Positions 1 through 7,494 are shown, counted from the first letter of the stretch. The stretch: DNA of 14,871 nucleotides from J051 sp040752255 (GCA_040752255.1 JBFMFD010000058.1:1-14871), one strand, 5' to 3'. Notes: generated from the letters alone by a model not told the origin. Made by a program: numbers and translations.

Positions 1-30
1 CGAGCGCCGCCGAACGCACGGAGCAACGCT

Positions 31-693
31 ATGCACTACGAAGAAGTCGAGTTTGTACCGAGAGAGCCGGGGATCCCCGACTCCCAAATGAAGGAGAGCC
101 GCGGAAGCGGCTGGATTCCTGGTGTTATTTCCAGGGGTAACGAGCCGCCGGCGCCCATCGCCCTGCCCGAGAAGCACTTCGCCGCCGCCGTTCACAAGAC
201 GGGTGTTGGCGGCATTCTGCGGCTGGTTGACAACAAGGGCGGCGGTCACCTCGCGCAACTGAAGGAACTTCAGTGGCATCCGACGTCGCGAAAACTGCTC
301 CACGCCTCGTTCACCGAGGTAAAGGCGCGGGAGGAGGTCGTCGCGAACGTCCCTCTAATCTTTCAGGGAGAGCCTGAGGCGGTCTCCACGAAGTCGGGCC
401 AGCTGGTCCGCTCCGGGGAGTCGATCGCCGTACGAGCCAAGGTGACTGACCTGCCGGACGCAGTCGGATTAGACATCTCCGACCTTCAAGTAGGCGACAC
501 GGTTGCCGCGCGCGACGTTGTGCTGCCACCGGGCTGCGAGCCTGCGCATCCCGATTCCGTCGTGTGCTCACTCATCCCGCCGACCGTGGTGGTCGAGGCG
601 GAGGAGGGAGCAGCGGAAGGGGAAGAGGGCGCCGAGCCCGAGTTGATCGGCGCGACAGCCGAAGCCGACGAAGGCGGCGAGGCGGAGTCCTAG
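31..693 (+). CDS. rplY: 50S ribosomal protein L25 (general stress protein CTC / TL5 type)
   Basis: This is a 220-residue L25/CTC protein, which binds 5S rRNA in the large ribosomal subunit. The N-terminal L25 domain covers about residues 5-97. It carries the family pattern of a charged start, then SGWIPGVI (about 26-33), and LKELQWHPTSRKLLHASF (about 77-94), matching the usual 'evQ.hP....HvdF' signature. Residues about 98-188 fit the extra beta domain of the longer CTC/TL5 form, and residues 189-220 are an acidic Glu/Ala/Gly tail typical of that form. The start is supported by GGAG at 20-23, seven bases before the ATG. The next gene starts 32 bases after the stop on the same strand, so the two may be co-transcribed. 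The upstream end of the operon lies outside the window. Confidence 0.93.
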   Translation: MHYEEVEFVPREPGIPDSQMKESRGSGWIPGVISRGNEPPAPIALPEKHFAAAVHKTGVGGILRLVDNKGGGHLAQLKELQWHPTSRKLLHASFTEVKAREEVVANVPLIFQGEPEAVSTKSGQLVRSGESIAVRAKVTDLPDAVGLDISDLQVGDTVAARDVVLPPGCEPAHPDSVVCSLIPPTVVVEAEEGAAEGEEGAEPELIGATAEADEGGEAES

Positions 694-725
694 CGGGAGC
701 AAGCCGGTGGAGGTTACGACAAACC

Positions 726-2180
726 ATGAGTATTCTTTGCGCCGTGAAAGTCGCGTCGGAGGAGGCTCTTCGAGAGCGAATCTCCGGGCTGACTGAATCC
801 GAGCCGCCGTCCGGCGCGCTCCTCGAACAGGGTGATGTGGTGCTCGCTGGATATGGGCATCGCAACGGCGTCGTGCCCCAGCCTGTATCCGCCAAGCGAA
901 ACACGCAGGCGATTCTGCTTGACGGCCACATTTTCAACGCCCAACGCATTCGCGAGAGCCTAAAGCCGAAGCCGCGCGCGACCAGCGAAGCAGCCACCGT
1001 GCTCGGCCTCTACGGCAGCAAGGAGCGTAAGGTGGTTCATTACCTCGACGGCATGTTCTCGCTGTTCATTCGTGACGGTGACGCGTTTTACGCCGCCCGC
1101 GACCCGCTCGGCACCCACCCGCTCTACTTCGCGCAAGTGAACGGCGGCTGGCTGTTCGCGTCCGAACTCAAGGCGTTCGGCGACTCGGCACAGTCGCTTT
1201 CCGAGTTCCCTGCGGGTTGCTACTTCCACTCCGAAGTCGGCTTGCGGCGGTACTTCCGGCTCGAAGGCCCCGCGAAGCCGATCAACCCGAGCGACGCCAT
1301 CGAGATCGTCCGCGTGCTCGTTACGGACGCGGTGAAGAAGCACACGGCGGGCAACGATGTGGGCATTCTGTTGAACGGGAGCGTCGAGTCGAGCATCATC
1401 GCCGCGCTCGCCTACCAGAAGAACCGCAAGATTCGCACGTATTCCGCAGGACTTGAGGGCTCGCAGGACGGACACACCGCGAAGAAGGTCGCCGAATGGC
1501 TCGGAGTGAAGCACACGCACGTCGAGGTGTCGGTTGAAGACATCTTGAACCACCTGCAGGAGATCATCTGGCTTCTCGAGTCGTTCGACGGCCCTGTCGT
1601 TCGGCACGCTGTGGCGGATTACTTCGCCCTTCGCGCCGCTGCCGAAGAGATCAAGATCATCGTCGGAAGCGATGCGGCGAACGAACTGTTCGGCGGCTAC
1701 CCCTACTTGCGCCCGATGTATGCGGAGAAGCTCACCGCTGAGATCAGGCGCATCACCGAAGGCCTGCACCGGACGCACCTTCTCCGCTGGAATCGCATCA
1801 CTGAGGCGTGGGGGCTGCAGTCCCGCGCGCCTTTCACCGACCGCAGACTCGTCCACGCCGTGTCCAAGCTGCCGGCGAACTTCAAGGTGAGCGAAGATGG
1901 GCGCGCGAAGTGGGCGCTCCGCCGAGCGTTCAGCACCATGCTGCCCGCGTGGATCGTAGACCGGCCCGACAGCGAAGACGTCCACTGCGTGGGAATCCAG
2001 TCCGCTCTCGCTGAGTACGCCGACTCAGTCTTCACCGACGAGGACCTGTCGCGGCACAAGGGGCGTGACACCAACGGCGAGCCGGTCCTCAGAACCAAAG
2101 ATGAACTCCTTTATTACCAAATCTGGAAGCAGCGCTTCCCGAGGGAGTTCCTGCCGCTCGTCGGTCGCACTCAGTTTTGA
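726..2180 (+). CDS. Asparagine synthetase (AsnB)-like protein with degenerate active sites
   Basis: The 484-residue protein has the AsnB layout. Residues 1 to about 180 form a glutaminase-like Ntn domain (LDGMFSLFIRDGD 108-120, ARDPLGTHPLYF 124-135, FASELKAF 144-151), and about 190-484 form a synthetase domain. Its C-terminus (RTKDELLYYQIWKQRFP, 456-472) resembles E. coli AsnB. Key residues are changed. The N-terminus is MSILC, so the Cys nucleophile exposed after Met removal is missing. The pyrophosphate loop SGGxDSS reads NGSVESS (217-223). The GEGxDE motif reads GSDAANE (314-320) before LFGGY. The Arg-x-Lys region reads RPD (413-415). It may therefore be inactive, regulatory, or use different chemistry. 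I chose ATG 726 because GGAGG lies at 709-713 and homology begins there; upstream in-frame sequence is Arg/Gly-rich and overlaps rplY. Family certain; activity as asparagine synthetase doubtful. Confidence 0.85.
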   Translation: MSILCAVKVASEEALRERISGLTESEPPSGALLEQGDVVLAGYGHRNGVVPQPVSAKRNTQAILLDGHIFNAQRIRESLKPKPRATSEAATVLGLYGSKERKVVHYLDGMFSLFIRDGDAFYAARDPLGTHPLYFAQVNGGWLFASELKAFGDSAQSLSEFPAGCYFHSEVGLRRYFRLEGPAKPINPSDAIEIVRVLVTDAVKKHTAGNDVGILLNGSVESSIIAALAYQKNRKIRTYSAGLEGSQDGHTAKKVAEWLGVKHTHVEVSVEDILNHLQEIIWLLESFDGPVVRHAVADYFALRAAAEEIKIIVGSDAANELFGGYPYLRPMYAEKLTAEIRRITEGLHRTHLLRWNRITEAWGLQSRAPFTDRRLVHAVSKLPANFKVSEDGRAKWALRRAFSTMLPAWIVDRPDSEDVHCVGIQSALAEYADSVFTDEDLSRHKGRDTNGEPVLRTKDELLYYQIWKQRFPREFLPLVGRTQF

Positions 2181-2219
2181 GCCATTCAAACCGTCTTATA
2201 GAGTGATGAGAACCCTGCC

Positions 2220-2621
2220 ATGCCGGTAAACGACGACCCCCTGCAGGCCGAGACCCTTGGCGGCGAGAGGTTCAACGTCGTGGACAGCGCGTCTACGCTC
2301 CTTGCGTCGGACACGGCGAATCGCTTTGCCGCAGCGTTGTTGGCTGCCCTCGGGCACCGGCGGCGACTCCGAATCGTGCGGCTGCTCGCCAGAAACGGCC
2401 CGATGAGCGTCGGCGAGATAGCGAAGGAGGTCGGCGCGGCGCAAAGCAACGTGTCCCAGCACCTCGCGGTCCTCATGCGGTCGGGCGCGCTTCTGCGGGA
2501 AGAGGCGGGCGCTGCACGGCGCTACAGCCTGCGGGACGGGCGACTGGTCGAGTTGCTCCGCCTGGTCGAGGAGTTCCGCCTGGAGCACCGGGAGGACATC
2601 GCCGAGGGTGTAGACGCCTAA
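2220..2621 (+). CDS. ArsR-family winged-helix transcriptional regulator
   Basis: This 133-residue protein has an ArsR-type winged helix-turn-helix at about residues 38-113. LGHRRRLRIVRLLARNGPMS (44-63) opens the domain, the recognition helix is AAQSNVSQHLAVLMRSGALL (73-92), and the wing follows at about 93-104. Residues 1-35 are an uncharacterised extension. There is no cysteine in the protein, so the classical metal-binding ELCVCD site is absent and the signal it senses cannot be read from sequence. It starts 39 bases after the asparagine-synthetase-like gene and lies before a lipoprotein gene; either could be a target, but this is inference. No clear Shine-Dalgarno site precedes ATG 2220. 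It is an ordinary length for the family. Confidence 0.85.
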   Translation: MPVNDDPLQAETLGGERFNVVDSASTLLASDTANRFAAALLAALGHRRRLRIVRLLARNGPMSVGEIAKEVGAAQSNVSQHLAVLMRSGALLREEAGAARRYSLRDGRLVELLRLVEEFRLEHREDIAEGVDA

Positions 2622-2634
2622 GGGGCTGCTAGGC
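2616..2634 (+). terminator. Weak stem-loop at the end of the ArsR gene
   Basis: GCCTA (2616-2620) pairs with TAGGC (2630-2634) across a nine-base loop and includes the ArsR stop codon. There is no run of T after it, so it is at best a weak terminator and could be chance. Confidence 0.2.
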
Positions 2635-2684
2635 TTGCCGGGTTGCGCCTGAGGGGTGAGTAATTCCGACTCCGCTCGCGCGTC

Positions 2685-2690
2685 TATAAT
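2685..2690 (+). promoter_or_regulatory. Putative -10 box TATAAT for the lipoprotein gene
   Basis: A perfect TATAAT ends 11 bases before ATG 2702. There is no convincing -35 box; TTCCGA at 2664-2669 is a poor match. Transcription would begin around 2697, leaving a leader of only a few bases and no Shine-Dalgarno site. Confidence 0.5.
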
Positions 2691-2701
2691 CCGTGAGCGG
2701 T

Positions 2702-3475
2702 ATGAGGAAGAGAACGATTCTGCTGTTTTGCGCCGGGCTCCTGGCTGCGGGCGCCTTTCTTGGGTGCGGCGGCGGAGGCTCGGGCTCCGGTGGAGGGGGT
2801 GGCAACGTAACCTTCTTCCTGGTCCGAGTGGAGTCGCCCGGGCAAGACCCCCTGAACATAGAGGGCGGGACGACAAGCGGCACCGTTACCTTTGAGTTGG
2901 CAGGCTACGTGCAGGGCACCGGCCAGCGTATCAAGCTCAACCCAACGCGGTGGGAGTTGGAAGAGGTTCAAGGTGACGTGGGGCAGCTCGACCCCAGCAG
3001 CGGGGTCTTCACCCCCGGCACGGAGGGCAGCGCGTTCGTTGACGTGGTGTGGCGTGGCAGCCCGACGCCTCGGCCCCTGCAGATCGCCGTGCGTCCCGCG
3101 GGTTTGCCGCGGTTAAGCGGCAGCGTCCTCGGCTCGGGCGGGTCCACTGCCGGGACGGTTGTGGCGTTTTTCAACGATGCGAACGAGGAGGTCGGGCGGG
3201 CGACCGTGATGTCGAACGGGCGCTTCACCGGCTTGGTGCCCGACACAGCGACGAAGATCAACGTTCCGATCAAAGCGCAGGGCTACTACCCAGGCGAGTG
3301 GAATTATCGGGGCAACACATACAGTTGGTCGGTTCAGAACTGCCACGCACTGATGGTCCTCGACCAGCCTCTGCAGAACGGACAGACCAGCAACCTGCAA
3401 GATCCCATTGGGCTGTTTGTACAGTCGCAGCAAAGCCCGCCACCGCCACCGCCTACGGGCTGCGGCGGACCTTAG
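2702..3475 (+). CDS. Predicted lipoprotein with Ig-like and carboxypeptidase-regulatory-like domains
   Basis: The 257-residue product starts MRKRTILLFC and has a hydrophobic stretch ending FLGC, with the predicted lipidated Cys at residue 22. A glycine/serine linker follows (about 23-35). Residues about 36-128 look like a bacterial Ig-like module; LDPSSGVFTPG near the middle recalls Big_2-type domains. Residues about 135-215 look like a carboxypeptidase regulatory-like beta domain. The end is proline-rich (a run of six Pro) and finishes CGGP. The likely location is a membrane surface; the function is unknown. A GTG nine bases upstream (2693) is an alternative start, but it lies two bases from the TATAAT box, so I prefer ATG 2702. 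The stop codon overlaps that of the convergent ABC ATPase gene in the shared bases TTAG. Confidence 0.75.
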   Translation: MRKRTILLFCAGLLAAGAFLGCGGGGSGSGGGGGNVTFFLVRVESPGQDPLNIEGGTTSGTVTFELAGYVQGTGQRIKLNPTRWELEEVQGDVGQLDPSSGVFTPGTEGSAFVDVVWRGSPTPRPLQIAVRPAGLPRLSGSVLGSGGSTAGTVVAFFNDANEEVGRATVMSNGRFTGLVPDTATKINVPIKAQGYYPGEWNYRGNTYSWSVQNCHALMVLDQPLQNGQTSNLQDPIGLFVQSQQSPPPPPPTGCGGP

Positions 3476-4218
3476 TCGTCGACCGGATGCTCGCCCGACT
3501 GCACATAGGCGCGGAGCACCTCCTCGGTGCCTCCGTCCATCTCTACTGCCCCCGCCCGCATCCAGATGACGCGGCTGGCGGCGCGGCGAACCGCCTCCAT
3601 GTCGTGTGAGACGAACAGGATAGCGCCTCCGCGCTGTTGAAACTCAGCGATGCGCCGCACGCACTTTCGCTGAAACTCGATGTCCCCCACCGCCAGCGCC
3701 TCGTCAACCAGCAGGATCGAGGCATCCACGTGCACCGCCACGCTGAAGCCGAGGCGCAGCAGCATGCCGCTGGAGTAGGTTCGCACGGGCGCGTCCACAT
3801 AGTCGCCGATCTCGCTGAACTCGACGATCTGCTCGAGGCGCTCCGCAACCTGCCTGCGCGTCAGCCCGAGGATGACGCCGTTGAAGAATACGTTCTCGAT
3901 GCCCGTGAGGTCGGGATGGAAACCCGCGCCGAGTTCCAACAGCGGCGCGACGCGCCCGTTCAACTCCATGCGGCCGGAAGTCGGCTTGTAGACCCTCGCG
4001 AGCAGGCCGAGCAGCGTACTCTTCCCCGCCCCGTTCTTGCCGACAACGCCGACGCACTCACCATGTTGGACCGAGAAGGAGATGCCGGCGACCGCGCGCA
4101 GTCGTTCCCGGCGCTTGCTCTTCCACCACAGCAGCTTGCCCTTGAGCGACGCATAGCCGCTGTGCGTCACATCGAACTCCTTGACGAGGTCCTCGACCAG
4201 AATCGCGGGCTTGCTCAT
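3472..4218 (-). CDS. Polysaccharide ABC exporter, ATP-binding subunit (Wzt/TagH-like)
   Basis: The 248-residue ATPase would power export of a lipid-linked polysaccharide (O-antigen, capsule or teichoic-acid-like) with the permease encoded just upstream. Visible motifs are Walker A GKNGAGKST (60-68), LLELGAGFHPDLTGIENV (93-110) containing the family's Q-loop-region pattern, signature YSSGM (148-152), Walker B ILLVDEALAVGD (168-179) and the H-loop SHD (His205). YSSGM and DEALAVGD are characteristic of the polysaccharide export subfamily. The protein ends soon after the nucleotide-binding domain, so the extra C-terminal carbohydrate-binding domain of some Wzt proteins is absent. ATG 4218 overlaps the permease stop (ATGA) and has GGAGAG just upstream, indicating translational coupling. 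The polymer exported is unknown. No glycosyltransferases are in the window. Confidence 0.92.
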   Translation of the reverse strand: MSKPAILVEDLVKEFDVTHSGYASLKGKLLWWKSKRRERLRAVAGISFSVQHGECVGVVGKNGAGKSTLLGLLARVYKPTSGRMELNGRVAPLLELGAGFHPDLTGIENVFFNGVILGLTRRQVAERLEQIVEFSEIGDYVDAPVRTYSSGMLLRLGFSVAVHVDASILLVDEALAVGDIEFQRKCVRRIAEFQQRGGAILFVSHDMEAVRRAASRVIWMRAGAVEMDGGTEEVLRAYVQSGEHPVDD

Positions 4219-5096
4219 GGTCTCTCCACGAACTTCCATTTGACGGAGTTGAAGTAGGCGTAGCCGAAGAGAAGCACAAGCACCGACACCGCCCCCGCGA
4301 CGCCCAACATTCCCCAATCGAGCGGCAGGTTGTGAGTCTCGATAACGTCGCCGGTGCGCGTTACCGTAATCGGCTGCGGATCGAGCATCAGCTTGCGGTA
4401 GCCGATGAGCAGCATCGCTATTGGATTCAGATGGTAGGCGGTGAACAGCGGGCCTTGCCACGCCTGCGGCATGTCGGGCGAGTGAATCGCTGCGTAAACC
4501 TGCTCGACAAAGTACAGAATCGGACAAAGGAAGAACAGCAGGTACAGGCCCACGCTGACGAGGTACTTCACGTCCTCGTAGAACGTGTTCAACGCCGAGA
4601 TGAACAGCGCCAGGCCAAGCGTGAGGCAAAACTGAGACGCAATGAGAAGCGGCAACGCGACAACCGTCGCTCGGAAAGGGTTCTCGCCGGGGTTCAGCCG
4701 CCAAACGAAGAGCAGATAGACGAAGAACACACCCATCGCGAGAATGAAGTGGAGGAAGTTCGCAATCACGCTTCCAATCGGCAGAATCTCGCGGGGGAAG
4801 TAGATCTTCTTCAGCAGCGGCAGTTGCGAGAGGATGGACTGAGCCGAATCGAGGAGCGCCAACTGGAAGAACATGAACGGCAGATACGCCGCGAGCAGGT
4901 AGGCGCTGTAGTTCGGCACCCGCACGCCCAGCACGTACTTGAACACCACCGTCATCACCAGCACGGTTACCAGCGGGTTCAAGATGCTCCAGAAAAACCC
5001 AAGGACGGAGTTCTTGTAGCGAATGCGAAGCTCCCGGACGACGAACGTCCAGAGCAGCTCGCGGTACCGGTACAGTTCCCTCAGTTCGGAGAGCAC
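4215..5096 (-). CDS. Polysaccharide ABC exporter, ABC-2 type permease (Wzm/TagG-like)
   Basis: From the GTG at 5096 the protein has 293 residues. It begins with a cytoplasmic amphipathic stretch (LRELYRYRELLWTFVVRELR) and the family motif KNSVLGFFWSILNPL (28-42). About six hydrophobic segments follow, at roughly 32-56, 66-90, 108-131, 143-168, 176-199 and 262-282. KKIYFPREILPIG (96-108) and YHLNPI (221-226) are further hallmarks of Wzm/TagG permeases. It forms the membrane channel for the partner ATPase. The open frame continues upstream to 5315, but that part is not family-like and would overlap the divergent secreted-protein gene, so I chose GTG 5096. No Shine-Dalgarno site is seen; a near-match -10 box, TACAAC preceded by GGG, lies 10 bases upstream. 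The exact start is uncertain. Confidence 0.88.
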   Translation of the reverse strand: MLSELRELYRYRELLWTFVVRELRIRYKNSVLGFFWSILNPLVTVLVMTVVFKYVLGVRVPNYSAYLLAAYLPFMFFQLALLDSAQSILSQLPLLKKIYFPREILPIGSVIANFLHFILAMGVFFVYLLFVWRLNPGENPFRATVVALPLLIASQFCLTLGLALFISALNTFYEDVKYLVSVGLYLLFFLCPILYFVEQVYAAIHSPDMPQAWQGPLFTAYHLNPIAMLLIGYRKLMLDPQPITVTRTGDVIETHNLPLDWGMLGVAGAVSVLVLLFGYAYFNSVKWKFVERP

Positions 5097-5106
5097 GTGG
5101 GCGCAC

Positions 5107-5112
5107 GTTGTA
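5107..5112 (-). promoter_or_regulatory. Possible -10 box (TACAAC) for the polysaccharide exporter operon
   Basis: On the minus strand, GGGTACAAC ends 10 bases before GTG 5096. It resembles the GGTAnnnT boxes before other genes here but ends in C instead of T. There is no -35 match. Confidence 0.3.
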
Positions 5113-5202
5113 CCCCGACGGCGAACAGCCGCCTCTCGGGGTCGATACCTGTGAGAATTGCCGGACTTTCGCGAGAGCCCGTCGTCACAGCAAATCCGCA
5201 GG

Positions 5203-5208
5203 TACGAT
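5203..5208 (+). promoter_or_regulatory. Putative -10 box TACGAT for a leaderless PEP-CTERM gene
   Basis: GGTACGAT ends six bases before ATG 5215. At the usual distance, transcription would start at or beside the ATG, so the mRNA would be leaderless. There is no Shine-Dalgarno site and no clear -35 box. Confidence 0.5.
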
Positions 5209-5214
5209 GGTTCC

Positions 5215-6030
5215 ATGAGGAGAGCACTTTCTATCGGCAGTGTCTTGCTTCTCGCCGCGGCTGCGAGCGCGCAGCAAGACTCCTTCACCATCACCCACAA
5301 CGGCTGGTCGTTCAATCAGGGCGGCTTGCGCCTGTCCAGAACCGGCGCGGGTAACGGCTCGGCGAACCTGATGGCGCCCGCCACAGGAAACCAAGACCAC
5401 ATGTTCCAAAACTGGTTCTGGTACCGCACGAACTTCGACTCGCGCGAGTACGCGCTGAGCAATCAGACCTTAGCGAGCATCGGGGCCGACCAGGCGCTGC
5501 TCCGCTACCTTGAGCCCGCCGGGGGAATCCAAGATGCCCTTCGCATCGAGTTGCTTTACTCGATCTTTGGCGACAACGCGAACTCCGGCAGCGTCGAGGT
5601 GCGCGTAGATGTCAAGAACATGACGGACAAGACGCTGACGCTCAACTTCTTCCACTACTTCGACGCGGACATCAACGGCACCGCTGGTTCGGACCGGGCG
5701 GAGTTCAATCCCGCGCGCACCATCCACGCTTGGGAAGGGGATACGAACATCGACTTCATCTCCTTCGGCGATCCTCCCGCTTGGCAAATCGGCCCGTTTG
5801 CGACCGTGCGTGGCTTGCTCACGGACACGGATGCGGACAACCTGAACAACTCCGGCTCGCCGTTCGGCCCAGGCGACTTCACCGGCGCGTTCCAGCGAAC
5901 TTGGACGATTGACTCGCAGCAGACCGTGACGATGCTGTTCGCCAAGTCGGTGAACATCGTTCCGGAGCCGGCGTCGCTGCTCGCCCTCGCGGCTGGGCTG
6001 GGTCTGCTCGCGCGGCGAAGAAGGCGCTAG
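5215..6030 (+). CDS. Secreted PEP-CTERM sorting-domain protein
   Basis: The 271-residue protein has a Sec signal peptide (MRRALSIGSVLLLAAAASAQ, 1-20, probable cleavage after ASA or AQ). Its C-terminal sorting signal reads VPEPASLLALAAGLGLLARR plus further arginines (249-271): a PEP motif, a short hydrophobic helix and an arginine cluster. In this class an exosortase cleaves near the PEP motif and moves the protein to the surface or extracellular matrix. The central region has no domain I recognise; it is beta-rich in appearance, with Asp/Asn-rich stretches at about 149-165 and 203-222. It lies divergent to the polysaccharide exporter. This fits the known association of PEP-CTERM proteins with extracellular polysaccharide, but no exosortase gene is in the window. 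ATG 5215 is chosen because the signal peptide starts there. The ligand or role is unknown. Confidence 0.85.
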   Translation: MRRALSIGSVLLLAAAASAQQDSFTITHNGWSFNQGGLRLSRTGAGNGSANLMAPATGNQDHMFQNWFWYRTNFDSREYALSNQTLASIGADQALLRYLEPAGGIQDALRIELLYSIFGDNANSGSVEVRVDVKNMTDKTLTLNFFHYFDADINGTAGSDRAEFNPARTIHAWEGDTNIDFISFGDPPAWQIGPFATVRGLLTDTDADNLNNSGSPFGPGDFTGAFQRTWTIDSQQTVTMLFAKSVNIVPEPASLLALAAGLGLLARRRRR

Positions 6031-6035
6031 CGCCT
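6022..6035. terminator. Palindrome between convergent genes, possible weak terminator
   Basis: AGGCGCTAGCGCCT is a perfect 14-base palindrome (5-base stem, CTAG loop) that spans the PEP-CTERM stop codon. It sits about 30 bases past the dipeptidase stop on the minus strand, where it is followed by TTCTTC. No real T-run is present, so termination is only possible. Confidence 0.3.
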
Positions 6036-6064
6036 GTTCCCGGCGGGGGTGAGGCGTTGCAGGG

Positions 6065-7474
6065 CTACCCAGCCCCTGCCGCGGCGTGCGCGAGGCGGTA
6101 GAGCATGTTCGCGTAGATGCGCGCCATCTTCACGAGGTGCTCGACCTTGACCCGCTCGTCGTTCTCGTGCGCTGGGCCGTCGCCCTCCCATCCCGCGCCG
6201 ACGCTAACCGTTCGCGGCACGGCGCGCGCATACGTTCCGCCTCCCATGACGCCGGGCTCCCGCATGTCACCCGTCTCCTCACGGTACGCCTCCACGACCG
6301 AGAGCACAGGCTCGCGATCCAACGGGAAGTAAAGTCCCGGGCTGTCGTCCATGCTCGCCAGCCGCCATCCGGGGCGCTTCGCCTCGAGGAACCGCTCGCA
6401 GCGCTCTTTCAGTTCCCCTCCGCTCCACTTGACCGGGTAACGCACGTTGACCGTGGCATGAAGGACGCCCGCGTCGCTGTGCACGACGCCGATGTTCGCA
6501 GTCAGGTCTTCGGTGACGTCGTCCCTGGCGTCGATTCCGAGGCCCACTCCGGATGGGTGACCGAGCATAAGAAACCACTGGAACTGCTCCGCCTCCTCGG
6601 CGGGCGCGAGGTCGAGTAGCGCCCTCCACGCTCGGACGTACGCGCTGTCGCCGGCGAACGGCATCGCACCGTGGGCAGCTTTCCCGAGCGCGACGATGGC
6701 GATGCTTCCCGCGTCGTCCATCGCTGCCTGCACGTTCTTGTCCCAATACCCGCTGAGCCGCTCCCGAGCGACAGCCTGAAGCGCGGACTCGACCTCGGCG
6801 ACGACCTCGCACTTGTCAATTACGATGTTCGGGCGGGAACCACCCTGAACGCTGCTCACGGTCAGCCCTCCTTGCGGCAGCGGCGCTTCGATGTGAAGGT
6901 TGGCGATTCCCTTCTCCGCGTGAATGCACGGCCAATCGGAGTCTGGCGCGATGCCGAGGGTGGGCGCTTCCTCGGTTTGGAAATAGCGCTTCACGCACTT
7001 GAAGCCGCTCTCTTCGTTGCAGCCGAACACTAGGCGCACGCGCGCCGGCAGGTGGGCGCCCGCCTCTTTCAGCGCCAGCGCCGCAGCAAAGGAAGCCATC
7101 GTCGGGCCTTTGTCGTCCGCCGCTCCACGCGCATAGATGTATCCGCCGTCTATCTCCGCCGCGAAGGGCGGGTGCTTCCAGCCGTCGCCGACCGGCACGA
7201 CGTCAAGGTGCCCGAGCGACATCACCATCGGCTCGCCCTCGCCGAACTCCGCGTGGCCGGCGTAGCCCTCTACATCCTTAGTGCGCATGCCGTGCCCGTC
7301 AGCGAGCGCCAGCATGAAATCGAGCGCGCGACGCACCTCGAGGCCGAACGGCGCGCCGGGCGCCGGTTCACCCTCAACGCTCGGAATCCGCAGAAGCTCG
7401 CGGGTCTGTTCGACGAGCCAGTCGCTGTGCGCGTCAATCCACTCCTGTGCGCGAAGAACGTCCGGGGAAGGCAT
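6065..7474 (-). CDS. pepV: M20 family dipeptidase, PepV/Sapep type
   Basis: The 469-residue length matches PepV (about 470). The di-zinc site of the M20 family is complete: His89 in GHLDVVPVGDGW, bridging Asp120 in ARGAADDKGP, catalytic Glu154 with Glu155 in GCNEESG, Asp178 in APDSDWP and His436 in GPAHENDE. His268 in GKAAHGAMPFAG matches the conserved His of the lid domain that stabilises the reaction intermediate in PepV. The enzyme is expected to hydrolyse dipeptides in the cytoplasm during peptide use; there is no signal peptide. ATG 7474 has no Shine-Dalgarno site but has GGTAACAT ending six bases upstream, suggesting a leaderless message. It is transcribed away from the isomerase gene and converges on the PEP-CTERM gene. 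Substrate range cannot be told from sequence. Confidence 0.92.
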   Translation of the reverse strand: MPSPDVLRAQEWIDAHSDWLVEQTRELLRIPSVEGEPAPGAPFGLEVRRALDFMLALADGHGMRTKDVEGYAGHAEFGEGEPMVMSLGHLDVVPVGDGWKHPPFAAEIDGGYIYARGAADDKGPTMASFAAALALKEAGAHLPARVRLVFGCNEESGFKCVKRYFQTEEAPTLGIAPDSDWPCIHAEKGIANLHIEAPLPQGGLTVSSVQGGSRPNIVIDKCEVVAEVESALQAVARERLSGYWDKNVQAAMDDAGSIAIVALGKAAHGAMPFAGDSAYVRAWRALLDLAPAEEAEQFQWFLMLGHPSGVGLGIDARDDVTEDLTANIGVVHSDAGVLHATVNVRYPVKWSGGELKERCERFLEAKRPGWRLASMDDSPGLYFPLDREPVLSVVEAYREETGDMREPGVMGGGTYARAVPRTVSVGAGWEGDGPAHENDERVKVEHLVKMARIYANMLYRLAHAAAGAG

Positions 7475-7480
7475 GTGGCG

Positions 7481-7486
7481 ATGTTA
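7481..7486 (-). promoter_or_regulatory. Putative -10 box TAACAT for a leaderless dipeptidase gene
   Basis: On the minus strand GGTAACAT ends six bases before ATG 7474, the same spacing as for the PEP-CTERM gene. It faces away from the box at 7495-7500, with eight bases between them. Confidence 0.45.
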
Positions 7487-7494
7487 CCTCGCGG

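Noticed and set aside
564..725. N-terminal extension of the asparagine-synthetase-like gene
   Set aside because: The extension is an Arg/Gly-rich reading of the rplY acidic tail in another frame. Homology and a GGAGG site support ATG 726. It would also not restore an N-terminal Cys.
960..1985. 341-residue open frame antisense to the asparagine-synthetase-like gene
   Set aside because: It lacks recognisable domains, and the opposite strand has a clear family match. Long antisense frames are common in GC-rich coding DNA.
5097..5315. N-terminal extension of the exporter permease to an ATG at 5315
   Set aside because: It would overlap the signal peptide of the divergent PEP-CTERM gene and has no similarity to Wzm-type N-termini.
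4332..5354. 340-residue open frame antisense to the exporter permease
   Set aside because: It is rich in Gln, Arg, Glu and His, the mirror of hydrophobic codons in the permease, so it is a shadow.
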